A DNA stretch of 64,000 bases from the NCBI RefSeq assembly GCF_905171765.1, contig NC_053394.1:161107183-161171182 (forward strand), written 5' to 3'. Position 1 is the stretch's first letter, and the number at the start of each line of letters is the position of its first letter. The notes under the pieces were generated by a model. That model was given only the letters and a program-made list of their open reading frames with translations. It had not been told where the DNA came from and ran no database searches. The translations under genes were made by a program, and so were the position numbers. This DNA comes from Bufo bufo. Lineage: Eukaryota > Chordata > Amphibia > Anura > Bufonidae. Below, piece by piece: positions 43,576 to 55,573 of the stretch.

Positions 43576-44420
43576 TCTATTATGTAAGCCTCGCAAAGTG
43601 ACTTCAGACCTGTAGTGGTCCCTAAAAATTAGGTTTTTGTAAATTTCTGAAAGATTTCAAGATTTGCTTCTAAACTTCTAAGCCTTGTAACATCCCCAAA
43701 AAATAAAATATAATTCCAAAAAAAATTCAAACATGAAGTAGACATATGGGGAATGTAAAGTCATCACAATTTTTGAGGGTATTACTATGTATTACAGAAG
43801 TAGAAAAACTGAAACATTGAAATTTGCAAATTTTTCAAAATTTTTGGTAAATTAGGTATTATTTTATGCAAAAAAAAATAAATTTTTGACTTCATTTTAC
43901 CAGTGTCATGAAGTACAATATGTGACGAAAAAACAATCTCAGAATGGCGTGGATAAGTCAAAGTTTTTTAAAGTTATGAGCACTTAAAGTGACACTGGTC
44001 AGATTTGCAAAAGTCCTTAAGATGAAATAGGGCTGAGTCCTTAAGGGGTTAAAATGCTTTTACTTATCCAGGACATTCTGAATTTCTTTTTTCGTCACAT
44101 ATTGTACTTCATGACACTGGTAAAATGGAGTAAAAAAAATGCATTTTTATTTATAAAAAAATACTAAATTTACCAAAAATTTTGAAAAATTTTATAATTT
44201 CTATTGTTCTACTTTTATAATAGCTAGTAATACCGCCAAAAATAGTTATTATTTTACATTCCCCATATGTCTACTTCATGTTTGGATAATTTTTAGAATG
44301 CCATTTTATTTTTTGGGGACATTACAAGGCTTAAAAGTTTAGAAGCAAATCTTGAAATTTTTCTGAAAATTTCTAAAACCCACTTTTTCAGGACCAGTTC
44401 AGATCTGAAGTCACTTTTTG
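43560..44420. repeat. Inverted repeat centred on a TTAA at 44049
   Basis: Sequence from about 43560 to 44000 recurs in reverse from about 44075 to 44420 (GAAGTCACTTTTTGAGGC, TTGGGGACATTACAAGGC, CATATGTCTACTTCATG). CCTTAAGGGGTTAA sits near the centre (44039-44052) and matches the element's terminal motif, so two element ends may meet here. Confidence 0.65.
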
Positions 44421-44649
44421 AGGCTTACATTCAGTGGCGTACACACAATCCATGGGGCCCCGGTGCAAAACTGATCCATGGGGCCCCCTCCCCGTCCATC
44501 CCTCAACTCGCCGCCGCCCCCCCCCCCAACCTGCCGCTGCCCCCCCCAACCTGCCTCTATCCCCCCTCTAACTCCCCTACCATTCACCCAACATGCCTCC
44601 CAACAGTACCGCTTTGTGCGGGACAGACCGATTTTGGATGGCAATCCTG

Positions 44650-45240
44650 CTGTACTGCCATCTGTGGAGGACACTGTTATGGGGGAATCTGTGGATGACA
44701 CACTGTTATGGGGAAAATGTGGATGACACACTGTTATGGGGGATCTGTGGATGACACACTGTTATGGGGATCTGTGGATGACACACTGTTATGGGGGATC
44801 TGTGGATGGCACACTGTTATGGGGGATCTGTGGATGACACACTGTTATGGGGGATCTGTGGATGACACACTGTTATGGGGGATCTGTGGATGACACACTG
44901 TTATGGGGGATCTGTGGATGACACACTGTTATGGGGGAAATGTGGATGACACACTGTTATGGGGGATCTGTGGATGACACACTGTTATGGGGGATCTGTG
45001 GATGACACACTGTTATGGGGGATCTGTGGATGACACACTGTTATGGGGGATCTGTGGATGACACACTGTTATGGGGGATCTGTGGAGGGCACTGTTATGG
45101 GGGGATCTGTGGAGGGCACTGTTATGGGGGAATCTGTGGATGACACTGTTATGGGGATATCTGTGGATGACACTGTTATGGGAATATCTGTGGATGACAC
45201 TGTTATGGGGATATCTGTGGATGACACACATATAGCATCT
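44650..45240. repeat. 28-bp minisatellite in the hAT-like element, copy 1
   Basis: About twenty direct copies of a 28-bp unit (GGATCTGTGGATGACACACT followed by GTTATGGG). It ends in a small palindrome (ACACATATAGCATCTTATGC...) beyond which related units continue in reverse orientation to about 45390. Open frames across it are by-products of the repeat. Confidence 0.92.
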
Positions 45241-45487
45241 TATGCTATATATGTGTCATCCACAGATATCTCCTAACAGTGCCATCCACAGATATCCCCC
45301 ATAAGTGCCCTCCACAGATCCCCCCATAACAGTGCCCTCCACAGATCCCCCCCACAATAGTGCCCTCAATAGATATCCCCATAAGTACCTTCTAGTAATA
45401 TATCAGTGGGGAGGGAGGAGGCGGGGACACTTGCGGCGGGGCCAGTGCAGTGCCCGGCGCGGTGGACACACCGGGGGAAGCTCCTAC

Positions 45488-45529
45488 CTTCTGGGAGTTC
45501 TGCTGCAGGACATTTTGCTCCACGGTCAT
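45488..45529 (-). pseudogene. USP25: Captured first coding exon of USP25, copy 1
   Basis: Reading from ATG at 45529 the 14 codons give MTVEQNVLQQNSQK and end exactly at a splice donor (AAG|GTAGGA, GT at 45487-45486). From memory, human USP25, a ubiquitin-specific protease, begins MTVEQNVLQQSAAQK, so the first ten residues and the end match. The block is GC-rich, as expected for a CpG promoter and 5' leader upstream at about 45530-45830. No later USP25 exon is present here and the fragment lies inside a hAT-like element, so this is a transduplicated piece and not the gene. It could still provide a promoter, a start codon and a donor to a chimeric transcript. Confidence 0.72.
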
Positions 45530-46093
45530 GGCCCAGCTCCTCCCCACGCTTCTTCTGCTGCTGCTGAGATGCAGAGCACGGGGCAGCGGCTGCAGAGTGA
45601 GCGGCTGTCAGGGCAGCGGGGCGGGCACATGGGCCATGCACTGCGGGGGGTCCACGAGCCGGGAAGACGAGACCCAACCGCACCGCAGCTGCTGCTTCAC
45701 CACTCCCTCCTCACATGGCCGGCAGTGGGCAGCCGAACTAGAGCGCCGCTCCCCGCCCCCCGTTGCTGCTGTGCTGCCTGTGCGTGACATCTCTCCCTCC
45801 GTCATGCGCCTCCTGCCCCGCCTGCCAGCTTCATTCATAAGGTGGGAGGAGCAGACAGACGGGGCAGGAGGCGCATGACGGACATGTTTTTGACACATCC
45901 ACTCACTGACTGTTGGGCGCTCGCATTTTGCAAGCAGCTTGAGCGGCACAATATGGCTGCTCCGCCGCCCACCCGCGCAGCTTAGTTAGACAGAAGGGAA
46001 CACTGACTGCATGGGCCAGGGGTGTCCACAGGCGACCAGGCCCCTGGATTGCCGGGCCCGGTCGCAACTGCGACCCCTGTATGTACGCCACTG

Positions 46094-47900
46094 TTTACAT
46101 AACAGAAACCACCCAAAAATGACCCCATTTTAGAAACTACACCCCTCAAGGTATTCAAAACGGATTTTTACTAACTTTGTTAACCCTTTAGGTGTTCCAC
46201 AAGAGTTATTGGCAAATGGAGCTGAAATTTCAAAATTTCAATTTTTTGGCAAATTTTCCATTTTTATCCATTTTTTCCAGTAACAAAGCAAGGGTTAACA
46301 GCCAAACAAAACTCAATATTTATTGCCCTGATTCTGTAGTTTATAGAAACACCCCATATGTGGTCCTAAACTACTGTGCGGGCACACGGCAGGGCACAGA
46401 AGGAAAAGAACACCATATGGTTTCTGGAAGGCAGATTTTGCTGGACTGGTTTATTTACACCATGCCCCATTTGAAGCCCCTCTGATGCACCCCTAGAGTA
46501 GAAACTCCAAAAAAGTGACCCCATTTTGGAAACTACGGGATAAGTTGACAGTTTTGTTAGGACTATTTTTAGGGTACATATGATTTTTGGTTGCTCTATA
46601 TTACATTTTTGTGAGGCAAGGTTACAAAAAATTTAAATCTAAAATGTCATCTACATTTGCCAATAACTCTTGTGGAACACCTAAAGGGTTAACAAAGTTT
46701 GTAAAATCAGTTTTGAATACCTTGAAGGGTGTAGTTTCCAAAATGGGGTAACTTTTTTGGAGTTTCTACTCTAGAGGTGCATCAGGGGGGCTTCAAATGG
46801 GACATGGTGTAAATAAACCAGTCCAGCAAAATCTGCTTTCCGGAAACCATATGGTGTTCCTTTCCTTCTGCGCCTTGCCGTGTGCCCGTACAGTAGTTTA
46901 CAACCACATATGGGGTGTTTCTATAAACTACAGAATAAGGACAATAAATATTGAGTTTTGTTTGGCTGTTAACCCTTGCTTTTTTACTGGAAAAAATTGA
47001 TTAAAATGGAAAATTTGCGAAAGAATTGAAATTCAGAAATTTAATCTCCATTTGCCAATAACTCTTGCGGAACACCTAAAGGGTTAACAAAGTTTGTAAA
47101 ATCAGTTTTGAATACCTTGAGGGGTGTAGTTTCTTAGATGGGATCACTTTTATGGAGTTTCTACTCTAGGGGTGCATAAGGGGGGCTTTAAATGGGATAT
47201 GGTGTCAAAAAAACAGTCCAGCAAAATCTGCCTTCCAAAAACCATATGGCGCTCCTTTCCTTGTGCGCCCTTCCATTTGGCCATACAGCATTTTACGACC
47301 ACATACTGGGTGTTTCTGAAAACTACAGAACCAGGGCAATAAATGTAGAGTTTTGTTTGACTGTTAACCCTTGCTTTGTTAACGGAAAAAATGGATTAAA
47401 ATGGAATATTTGGCAAAAAATAGCTGTTTTGGCACTGTTTTTAATTAATTTTTTGACTGTGTTCATTTGAGGGGTTAGGTCATGTGTTATTTTATAGAGA
47501 AAATTCTTACGGATGCGGCAATACCTAATATGTCAACTTTAAAAAAAAAGTTTTTTAGCTTTTAGCCGATTGTCTTAAGTAGGGGCTAATTTTTTGCGGG
47601 ATGAGAGGACGGTTTTATTGGCACTATTTTGGGGTGCATATGACTTTTTGATCGCTTGCTATTACACTTTTTGTGATGTAAGGTGACAAAAAAATGGCAT
47701 TTTTTTACATCATTTTTATGTTATATTTTTTACTGTGTTCATCTGAGGGGTTAGGTCATGTGGTATTTTTATAGTTCAGGTTCTTACGGACGCGGAGATA
47801 CCTAATATGTATACTTTTGTTTTTTATTTTAGTTTTACAAAATAATATCATTTTGTTTTAGTGTCTCCAAAGTCTGAGAGTCATAGTTTTTATTTTTTTT
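46094..47900. repeat. Direct and inverted repeat units of the piggyBac-like interior
   Basis: 46131-46560 is an inverted copy of the 392-bp unit. 46680-47430 has two direct copies. 47455-47880 is inverted relative to 42180-42420 (TCATATGCACCCCAAAATAG and complement). The element interior is therefore partly a giant inverted repeat around the hAT-like insertion. No protein-coding content seen. Confidence 0.7.
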
Positions 47901-47956
47901 TCTGGGCGATTGCCTGTGGCCAAATAGAATTTAAATTTGGGAAGGGGATTATAAAT

Positions 47957-49035
47957 TTAGTACTCCATGGAAGTGTGGTACTCCCTGAAGCAAGCGTCAA
48001 TGCAGAGGCCCAGATGATCGGGGCACGTGTCACACTGAGTGGTGGTGTCCTTCCATATCCCCCTCATGTGACACACTCTGCACCCGGGCGCCTCCAGTTT
48101 CCGAGGTACTCCGGCCTGCTCTTTCCCGGTCAGAAAAGATCAGGTCCTTGAGGACTGCCTCATAGAACTGCAGGAATTTTCCTGTGTTGCCAGCGCTCGG
48201 GGACAGCACAAAAGAGTTGTACAACGCAACCTGTACCAAGTAGACCGCAACTTTCTTGTACCATGCCCGGGTTTTGCGCATGGCGTTATATGGCTTGAGG
48301 ACTTGATCAGAGAGATCAACTCCTCCCATATACCGATTGTAGTCTGTGATACAATCGGGTTTGAGGACCGTTGCCGCGGTACCTCGCACAGGGACAGGGG
48401 TGATGCCGTTACCGTGAATTGTGGACAGTACAAGGACATCCCTCTTGTCCTTATATCTGACCATAAACAGGTTTCCACTGGTAAAGGCACGGGTCTCACC
48501 CCTGGGGATAGGTACCTGGAGGGGGTGGGTAGGGAGGCCGCATTGATTTTTCCGCACGGTCCCACAAGCGGACGTGGATCTGGCGGCGAGGGACTGGAAC
48601 GAGGGGATACTAGTATAAAAGTTATCCACGTACAGGTGGTAACCCTTATCTAGCAGTTGATTGCATGAGGTCCCACACAAGTTTTCCGCTAACACCCAGA
48701 GTGGGGGGACATTCTGGGGGTTGAATACAGGAATCTCGCCCCTCGTACACACGAAACTTGTAAGTGTACCCTGAGGTACTCTCACAAACTTTGTACAACA
48801 AGTTAGTTTGCTCCACCATCAGATTCACAAAGTGGTCACTGATGCATGGCATGGGGGTCCCCTGTCTCCGCCTGGCGGCGTCAATGCCGCCTTGGGGGCT
48901 CATCATCATCACTAGATGAGGAGGAGGATGCGGATGATAAGAGGAAAGTGGGGTCATCCTCGTCCTCACTGGGGCTCTCAGAGTCGGAGACAAGCAGGGT
49001 GTATGCCTCCTTGGCCGAGAACGTCCGGCGGGCCA
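47957..49035 (-). pseudogene. piggyBac-type transposase, internally deleted, copy 1
   Basis: Starts at ATG 49035 with an acidic Ser-rich head (MARRTFSAKEAYTLLVSDSE). A stop follows after about 50 codons. FVNLMVEQTN near 48820 then joins almost at once to YKVCESTSGYTYKF. In piggyBac-family proteins these are about 200 residues apart, so the region with the first catalytic aspartate is missing. Retained are the second (YVDNFYTS) and third (MGGVDLSDQ) aspartate motifs and NAMRKTRAWYKKVAVYLVQ. The Cys-rich C-terminal domain (CDTCPDHLGLC) lies in yet another frame, ending at 47957. At least three frames are needed to read it, so it cannot encode a working enzyme. Confidence 0.9.
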
Positions 49036-49039
49036 TAGG

Positions 49040-49680
49040 GGAGTGTGTGTGCGCGTGTGTGTAAAACTTTATTTAGTGTGCGTGTGTGTGGGGGGACGGG
49101 TGTTCACGTTCGCTTATACCCTACCCTAACCCACCCTAAACCTAACAGAAAAAAAAAAGAATGAAAGCCCCAAAAATAAAAAAATAAAAATAAAATATTC
49201 AAACTCGCTGATCAGTGGCAGGGTGGGTGATGCGCTAACAGTGGCCGGACGCTAAGAGTGTCGGACACAGTCGGACACAGTCAGCGCACGCACAAAAAAA
49301 AATAAAAAAATGGGGGGGGGGCAGCGGGGCCAGCTGCAGCACCCCTGGGGGGGTCTAGGGTCGCAAAGCACAAAAAAAAAGTTTTTTCCCCCTAAACTAT
49401 CCCTCAGTCTCCCTGCCTAAACTATGGTGGCTCACGTGGGGGTGCTGGGCTCAGAGGTTGACGGACGGGCTCCTCTCTCCTGGCTCCACGGAAGCAGTGT
49501 GGAGGAGGAGAGCAGAGCTGGGGGAAGTTTACCCCCACCTGCCCATCCAGCCAATAGGATGCGATCCTGAGAGGTGATGTCACCGCCACCTCTCAGGATC
49601 TAAGGATGGTGATTGGTGATTATCACACCACCGATCACCTTCCTATTCCGGGTTATCGGGTCACCGGAGACCCGAATGAC
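49040..49680. other. Region upstream of the transposase in the piggyBac-like element
   Basis: Contains GTGT microsatellite (49041-49092), A-rich and G-rich tracts, and a GC-rich stretch with AGCAGTGTGGAGGAGGAGAG. It is the expected location of the transposase promoter and leader (minus strand), but no specific box is convincing. Confidence 0.4.
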
Positions 49681-49834
49681 CCGGAAACGCAGCAAACCGC
49701 AGGTCTGAATTGACCTGCGGTTTGCTGCGATCGCCGATACGGGGGGGGTCACAGGACCCCCATCAGCATTGTCACAGAGTGCCTGCTGAACTGTGTCCTT
49801 AAGGACTCGAACATCAGTGTCCGTAAGAGGTTAA
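49681..49834. repeat. Right terminal region of the piggyBac-like element, copy 1
   Basis: Read inward from TTAA at 49834 it matches the left terminus at 40563: TTAACCTCTTACGG, then GAGTCCTTAAGGACAC, then the C-run and the hairpin with arms GCAGCAAACCGCAGGT. Confidence 0.75.
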
Positions 49835-50881
49835 ACATTTACAATATGAGGACCTTCTCAAGATGGCTCCTCTGCCAAAACTGCTTTCCCTCACTTCCCA
49901 TACACACTTGCTGTAGCCACCAGCTCCCTGCCAGCCAATCAGATTGGATTACTGAGAGACACGCCTCCTCACTTTGAAGCCTAATGCAGGCATGCAGTGT
50001 GAAAGACCACCCCTCCATCTTCCTGTCTTCTTAGTAAGAGACAGACTAGCCATAGGAACTGTCTTTTAAGGTAGCAGTGGAAAGGGACAGAGGACACTAA
50101 TGAAAGCTGTTATTATAGGGTAATTACAGATCTTTTCAAAATCATTGACAGACTAACTCAGGTATACATGCCTAGCTCTAATAAACTAGCAAATTAAAAA
50201 AATATGACAGTTACCCTTTAAGAGTAACATGAGAAGGTGTGTCTAATAGGTATTTACCAGAGGCGACATGTGACCTATAGAATGAAAGAAAAAGGAAAGG
50301 CATTCTGGGAAAGCGTCTGATATAGTTATTGAATTTTCACGCTGCAGCCACGCTGAAGCCAAGCCAGCATAAGGGGAATGGAGGGAGTGTTGGTTCGATC
50401 AATTTTGTGAGTAATACAGCAGTTTCACCTACAAAACCATGACAGCATTATTCCAAGCAACAGAGGAGAAATCACGGGTAAAACCTGCTTTTACATTCAC
50501 TTTTAGCTGTATTCACTGCATCCCGATTTCTAACAGTGATATCTTCCCATGTAGTGAAGATATTGCTGTGATTCTGGTATTGTTTAAAAGCTTGGCATGT
50601 CATCTTTCAGTCAATACAAGTCCATATCTCTAGCTGGTACCAAACCAGAGATATGAGCAGGTAAAGCAGCACCCCACTCCCTCTCCCTGTCAGTGTGGAG
50701 GAGAATGAGGGAGCAATTGCAGAGCTGACAGGCTGCAGGAGAAAAGGAAAGATAGTAAAAATATATAGAAATGTGATATTATCACCATTGTACTGACCAA
50801 CATTATAAAATTATGTTATTTTTACCACAGAGTGAACACCATAAATAAATTCCACGAAATAATGTAAAAATTGCATTTTTT
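49835..50881. other. Flank within duplication copy 1; no gene
   Basis: 49835-50221 resembles one side of another TTAA element: ATATGACAGTTACCCTTTAA ends at 50221, a terminal motif I associate with frog MITEs. The rest to 50881 shows no recognised gene; a 64-codon open frame at 50439-50633 is kept in the second copy but has no known features. Confidence 0.4.
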
Positions 50882-53800
50882 TCCCTTCAGCCCTAACATA
50901 CATCTCAGTTAAATAACTACAACTCCCAGCATTGCTCTGCCTCTCCCTTAACTTACCTCTCCTCATGTACAGACATCACCATTAGGCTCCTTCTCCTCTT
51001 CACTCCGGTCCAATCCTGCACTGGTGACATGATGGTGACATCATCCAGGTCATCCTATCACAGCCTGTTTTGCTGATCACATGACCTGTGATGTCACCAC
51101 AGGTCCTTCACCTCTTCCCAGTGTATTAGATTCAATTGTATTGCCGTTCTGTGTATGGCAATACAGTTGTATCTAGCAGGCAGGCAGGACATTCGGGGCA
51201 TGGGACAAAACATCCGGGGCCCAGGCCAGGAGCAACTGGGCCCGGGGCAGCTGCCCCTTTTGCCCTGCGGCAAAAACGGCCCTGGTGGCCAGTGGTTATA
51301 CCAGAGTGTCAGCACATTGGTGACACTCTGGTATAAACGGCTGACATCTGTGCTGTGATGTCAGCCGTTTAACCCTTTCCATACCATGGTCCGTACGGAC
51401 CGCGGTATGGAAGAGCAGGGGTTAACAGTCGGGAGCTCCCTCCCTCTCCCATCGGGGGGCTGCTGTGCCTTTGCAGCCCCCAGACAGGATGGGGTCACAG
51501 AGGGAGGGAGCCTCCCTCCTTACCCTTCCCCGTCTGCGCAGTTATGGCCACAACTGAGCAGACGGGGAAGGTTCCCATGGCAACAGGACGCCTTCTCAGG
51601 CATTCTGCTGTCCATGGTGCTGAACAGATCTGTGCTAAAGGCATAGATCTGTTCAGACAAAGTGTAAGTTAAATACAGTACAATACACTATATAGTGTAC
51701 TGTACTGTATTATTCAGACATCAGACCCACTGGATCTTCAAGAACCAAGTGGGTCTGGGTCAAAAAAAAGTGAAAAAAGTAAAGTAAAAAAAAAAAAACA
51801 TTTATCACTGAATAAAAATGTAATAAATAAAATACATTACAGATATTAGGTATCGGCGTGTCCGTAACGACCTCATCTATAAAACGGTCATGTTACTTTC
51901 CCCGCACGGTGAACTCCATAAAAAATAAAAAAATAAACTATGAGAAAATTGAAATTTTGCCCACCTTACTTCCCAAAAAAGGTAATAAAAGTGATCAAAA
52001 AAGTCGCATGTACGCCAAAATAGTACCAATCAAACCGTCATCTCATCCCGCAAAAATCATACCCTACCCAAGATAATCGCCGAAAAACTGAAAAAACTAT
52101 GGCTCTTAGACTATGGAAACACTAAAACATTATTTTTTTTTTGTTTCAAAAATGAAATCATTGTGTAAAACTTACATAAATAAAAATAAAGTATGCATAT
52201 TAGGTATCTCCGCGTCCATATCGACCGGCTCTATAAAAATATCACATGACCTAACCCCTCAGGTGACCACTGTAAAAAAATAAAAATAAAAACAGTGTAA
52301 AAAAAGCCATTTTTTGTCATCTTACCTCACAAAAAGTGTAATAGCAAGCGATCAAAATGTCATATGCACCCCAAAATAGTGCCAATCATACCGTCATCTC
52401 ATCCCGCAAAAAATGAGACCCTACTTAAGATAATCGCCCAAAAACTGAAAAAACTATGGCTCTTAGACTATGGAGACACTAAAACATTTTTTTTGTTTTA
52501 AAAATGAAGTCATTGTATAAAACTTACATAAATAAAAAAAATTGTATACATATTAGGTATCACCGCGTCCATGACAACCTGCTCTATAAAATTACCACAT
52601 GATCTAACCTGTCAGATGAATGTTGTAAATTACAAAAAAAAACAACTTGCCAAAAAAGCTATTTCTTGTTACCTTGCCGCACTAAAAGTGTAATATAGAG
52701 CAACCGAAAATCATATGTACCCTAAACTAGTACCAAAAAAACTGCCACCCTATCCCGTAGTTTCTAAAATGGGGTCACTTTTTTGGAGTTTCTACTCTAG
52801 GGGTGCATCAGGGGACTTCAAATGGGACATGGTGTCAAAAAAACAGTCCAGCAAAATCTGGCTTCCAAAAACCATACGGCGCACCTTTCCCTCTACGCCC
52901 TGCCGTGTGCCCGTACAGCAGTTTATGGCCACATATGGGGTGTTTCTGTAAACTACAGAATTAGGGCCATAAATAATGAGTTTTGTTTGGCTATTAACCC
53001 TTGCTTTGTAACTGGCAAAAAAATATTAAAAAAGTGAAATTCGGAAATTTCATCTCTATTTTCCATTAATTCTTGTGGAACACCTAAAGGGTTAACAAAG
53101 TTTGTAAAATCAGTTTTAAATACCTTGAGGGGTGTAGTTTCTTAGATGGGGTCACTTTTATGGAGTTTCTACTCTAGGGGTGCATTAGGGGGGCTTCAAA
53201 TGGGACATGGTGTCAAAAAACCAGTCCAGCAAAATCTGTCTTCCAAAAACCATACGGCGCACCTTTCACTCTACGCCCCGCTGTGTGGCCGTACAGTAGT
53301 TTACGGCCACATATGGGGTGTTTCTGTAAACAGCAGAGTCAGGGCAATAAAGATACAGTCTTGTTTGGCTGTTAACCCTTGCTTTGTTAGTGGAAAAAAT
53401 GGGTTAAAATGGAAAATTAGGCAAAAAAATGAAATTCTCAAATTTCATCCCCATTTGCCAATAACTCTTGTGCAACACCTAAAGGGTTAACAAAGTTTGT
53501 AAAATCAGTTTTGAATACCTTGAGGGGTGTAGTTTATAGAATAGGGTCATTTTTGGGCGGTTTCTATTATGTAAGCCTCGCAAAGTGACTTCAGACCTGT
53601 AGTGGTCCCTAAAAATTAGGTTTTTGTAAATTTCTGAAAGATTTCAAGATTTGCTTCTAAACTTCTAAGCCTTGTAACATCCCCAAAAAATAAAATATCA
53701 TTCCAAAAAAAATTCAAACATGAAGTAGACATATGGGGAATGTAAAGTCATCACAATTTTTGAGGGTATTACTATGTATTACAGAAGTAGAGAAACTGAA

Positions 53801-54649
53801 ACTTTGAAATTTGCAAATTTTTCAAAATTTTGGGTAAATTAGGTATTTTTTTATGCAAAAAAAAATATTTTTTTTACTTCATTTTACCAGTGTCATGAAG
53901 TACAATATGTGACGAAAAAACAATCTCAGAATGGCGTGGATAAGTCAAAGTTTTTTAAAGTTATGAGCACTTAAAGTGACACTGGTCAGATTTGCAAAAG
54001 TCCTTAAGGTGAAATAGGGCTGAGTCCTTAAGGGGTTAAAATGCTTTTACTTATCCAGGACATTCTGAATTTCTTTTTTCGTCACATATTGTACTTCATG
54101 ACACTGGTAAAATGGAGTAAAAAAAATGCATTTTTATTTATAAAAAAATACTAAATTTACCAAAAATTTTGAAAAATTTGATAATTTCTATTGTTCTACT
54201 TTTATAATAGCTAGTAATACCGCCAAAAATAGTTATTATTTTACATTCCCCATATGTCTACTTCATGTTTGGATAATTTTTAGAATGCCATTTTATTTTT
54301 TGGGGACATTACAAGGCTTAGAAGTTTAGAAGCAAATCTTGAAATTTTTCTGAAAATTTCTAAAACCCACTTTTTCAGGACCAGTTCAGATCTGAAGTCA
54401 CTTTTTGAGGCTTACATTCAGTGGCGTACACACAATCCATGGGGCCCCGGTGCAAAACTGATCCATGGGGCCCCCTCCTCGTCCATCCCTCAACTCGCCG
54501 CCGCCCCCCCCTCAACCTGCCGCTGCCCCCCCCAACCTGCCTCTATCCCCCCTCTAACTCCCCTACCATTCACCCAACATGCCTCCCAACAGTACCGCTT
54601 TGTGCGGGACAGACCGATTTTGGATGGCAATCCTGCTGTACTGCCATCT

Positions 54650-55280
54650 GTGGAGGACACACTGTTATGGGGGAATCTGTGGATGACACACTGTTATGGG
54701 GGAAATGTGGATGAAACACTGTTATGGGGGATCTGTGGATGACACACTGTTATGGGGGATCTGTGGATGACACACTGTTATGGGGGATCTGTGGATGACA
54801 CACTGTTATGGGGGATCTGTGGATGACACACTGTTATGGGGGATCTGTGGATGATACACTGTTATGGGGGATCTGTGGATGACACACTGTTATGGGGATC
54901 TGTGGATGACACACTGTTATGGGGGATCTGTGGATGACACACTGTTATGGGGGAAATGTGGATGACACACTGTTATGGGGGATCTGTGGATGACACACTG
55001 TTATGGGGGATCTGTGGATGACACACTGTTATGGGGGATCTGTGGATGACACACTGTTATGGGGGATCTGTGGATGACACACTGTTATGGGGGATCTGTG
55101 GATGACACACTGTTATGGGGGATCTGTGGAGGGCACTGTTATGGGGGATCTGTGGAGGCCACTGTTATGGGGGAATCTGTGGATGACACTGTTATGGGGA
55201 TATCTGTGGATGACACTGTTATGGGAATATCTGTGGATGACACTGTTATGGGGATATCTGTGGATGACACACATATAGCA
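54650..55280. repeat. 28-bp minisatellite in the hAT-like element, copy 2
   Basis: The same 28-bp unit as at 44650-45240 with two more copies. Variant units (GGGGGAAATG, GGAGGGCACTG) appear in matching order at both ends, so the length change lies in the middle of the array. Confidence 0.9.
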
Positions 55281-55531
55281 TCTTATGCTATATATGTGTC
55301 ATCCACAGATATCTCCATAACAGTGCCATCCACAGATATCCCCCATAAGTGCCCTCCACAGATCCCCCCATAACAGTGCCCTCCACAGATCCCCCCCACA
55401 ATAGTGCCCTCAATAGATATCCCCATAAGTACCTTCTAGTAATATATCAGTGGGGAGGGAGGAGGCGGGGACACTTGCGGCGGGGCCAGTGCAGTGCCCG
55501 GCGCGGTGGACACACCGGGGGAAGCTCCTAC

Positions 55532-55573
55532 CTTCTGGGAGTTCTGCTGCAGGACATTTTGCTCCACGGTCAT
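55532..55573 (-). pseudogene. USP25: Captured first coding exon of USP25, copy 2
   Basis: Identical to 45488-45529: 14 codons from ATG at 55573 to AAG, followed by the splice donor GTAGGA (GT at 55531-55530). The upstream GC-rich leader is also kept, with a longer C-run near 55791-55804. The exon has not changed between the tandem copies. Confidence 0.72.

Larger units (their letters stand above)
44432..46093. mobile_element. hAT-like non-autonomous element carrying a captured USP25 exon, copy 1
   Basis: The ends are CAGTGGCGTACA and TGTACGCCACTG. The flanking 8-mers are CTTACATT (44424-44431) and TTTACATA (46094-46101); the second tandem copy keeps a better pair. There is no transposase frame. 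Inside are a C-rich segment, a 28-bp minisatellite, inverted minisatellite relatives, and a GC-rich block (about 45410-45880) containing the first coding exon of USP25 on the minus strand and a 20-bp inverted repeat (GTCATGCGCCTCCTGCCCCG and complement). Confidence 0.75.
40563..49834 (-). mobile_element. piggyBac-like element, first copy
   Basis: Bounded by TTAA at 40563-40566 and 49831-49834. Both ends read inward as TTAACC(C/T)CTTA(A/C)GG and share subterminal features: GAGTCCTTAAGGACAC, a 34-40 bp hairpin with arms GCAAACCGCAGGT, and a GGGGGTC(C/A) tract. The transposase (47957-49035) reads inward from the right end. The remaining interior is repetitive and includes a nested hAT-like element. 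The structure is large for piggyBac and probably composite. Its right 8.9 kb is also present in the second tandem copy. Confidence 0.7.
40896..50881. repeat. 10-kb direct tandem duplication, copy 1
   Basis: Matches 50882-60921 throughout, with scattered substitutions (about 1 percent by eye) and small indels. The offset is 9986 bp at the left and about 10040 at the right. The unit begins inside the piggyBac-like element and ends about 1 kb beyond it. At the junction the sequence ending TTGCATTTTTTT is followed directly by CCCTTCAGCCC, with at most 1-2 bp of microhomology. Confidence 0.95.

Noticed and set aside
45528..45600. Plus-strand ATG with a signal-peptide-like start (MAQLLPTLLLLLLRC)
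   Set aside because: It lies antisense to the USP25 exon in GC-rich CTG repeats, and the downstream donor match is poor. Leucine codons from CTG/CTC repeats mimic a signal peptide.
48303..48653. Plus-strand frame of 116 codons opposite the transposase, also at 58338
   Set aside because: Shadow of the conserved piggyBac transposase on the minus strand.
44650..55280. Open frames reading GGSVDDTLLWG-like repeats
   Set aside because: Translation of a 28-bp minisatellite, whose unit is not a multiple of three; no gene context.
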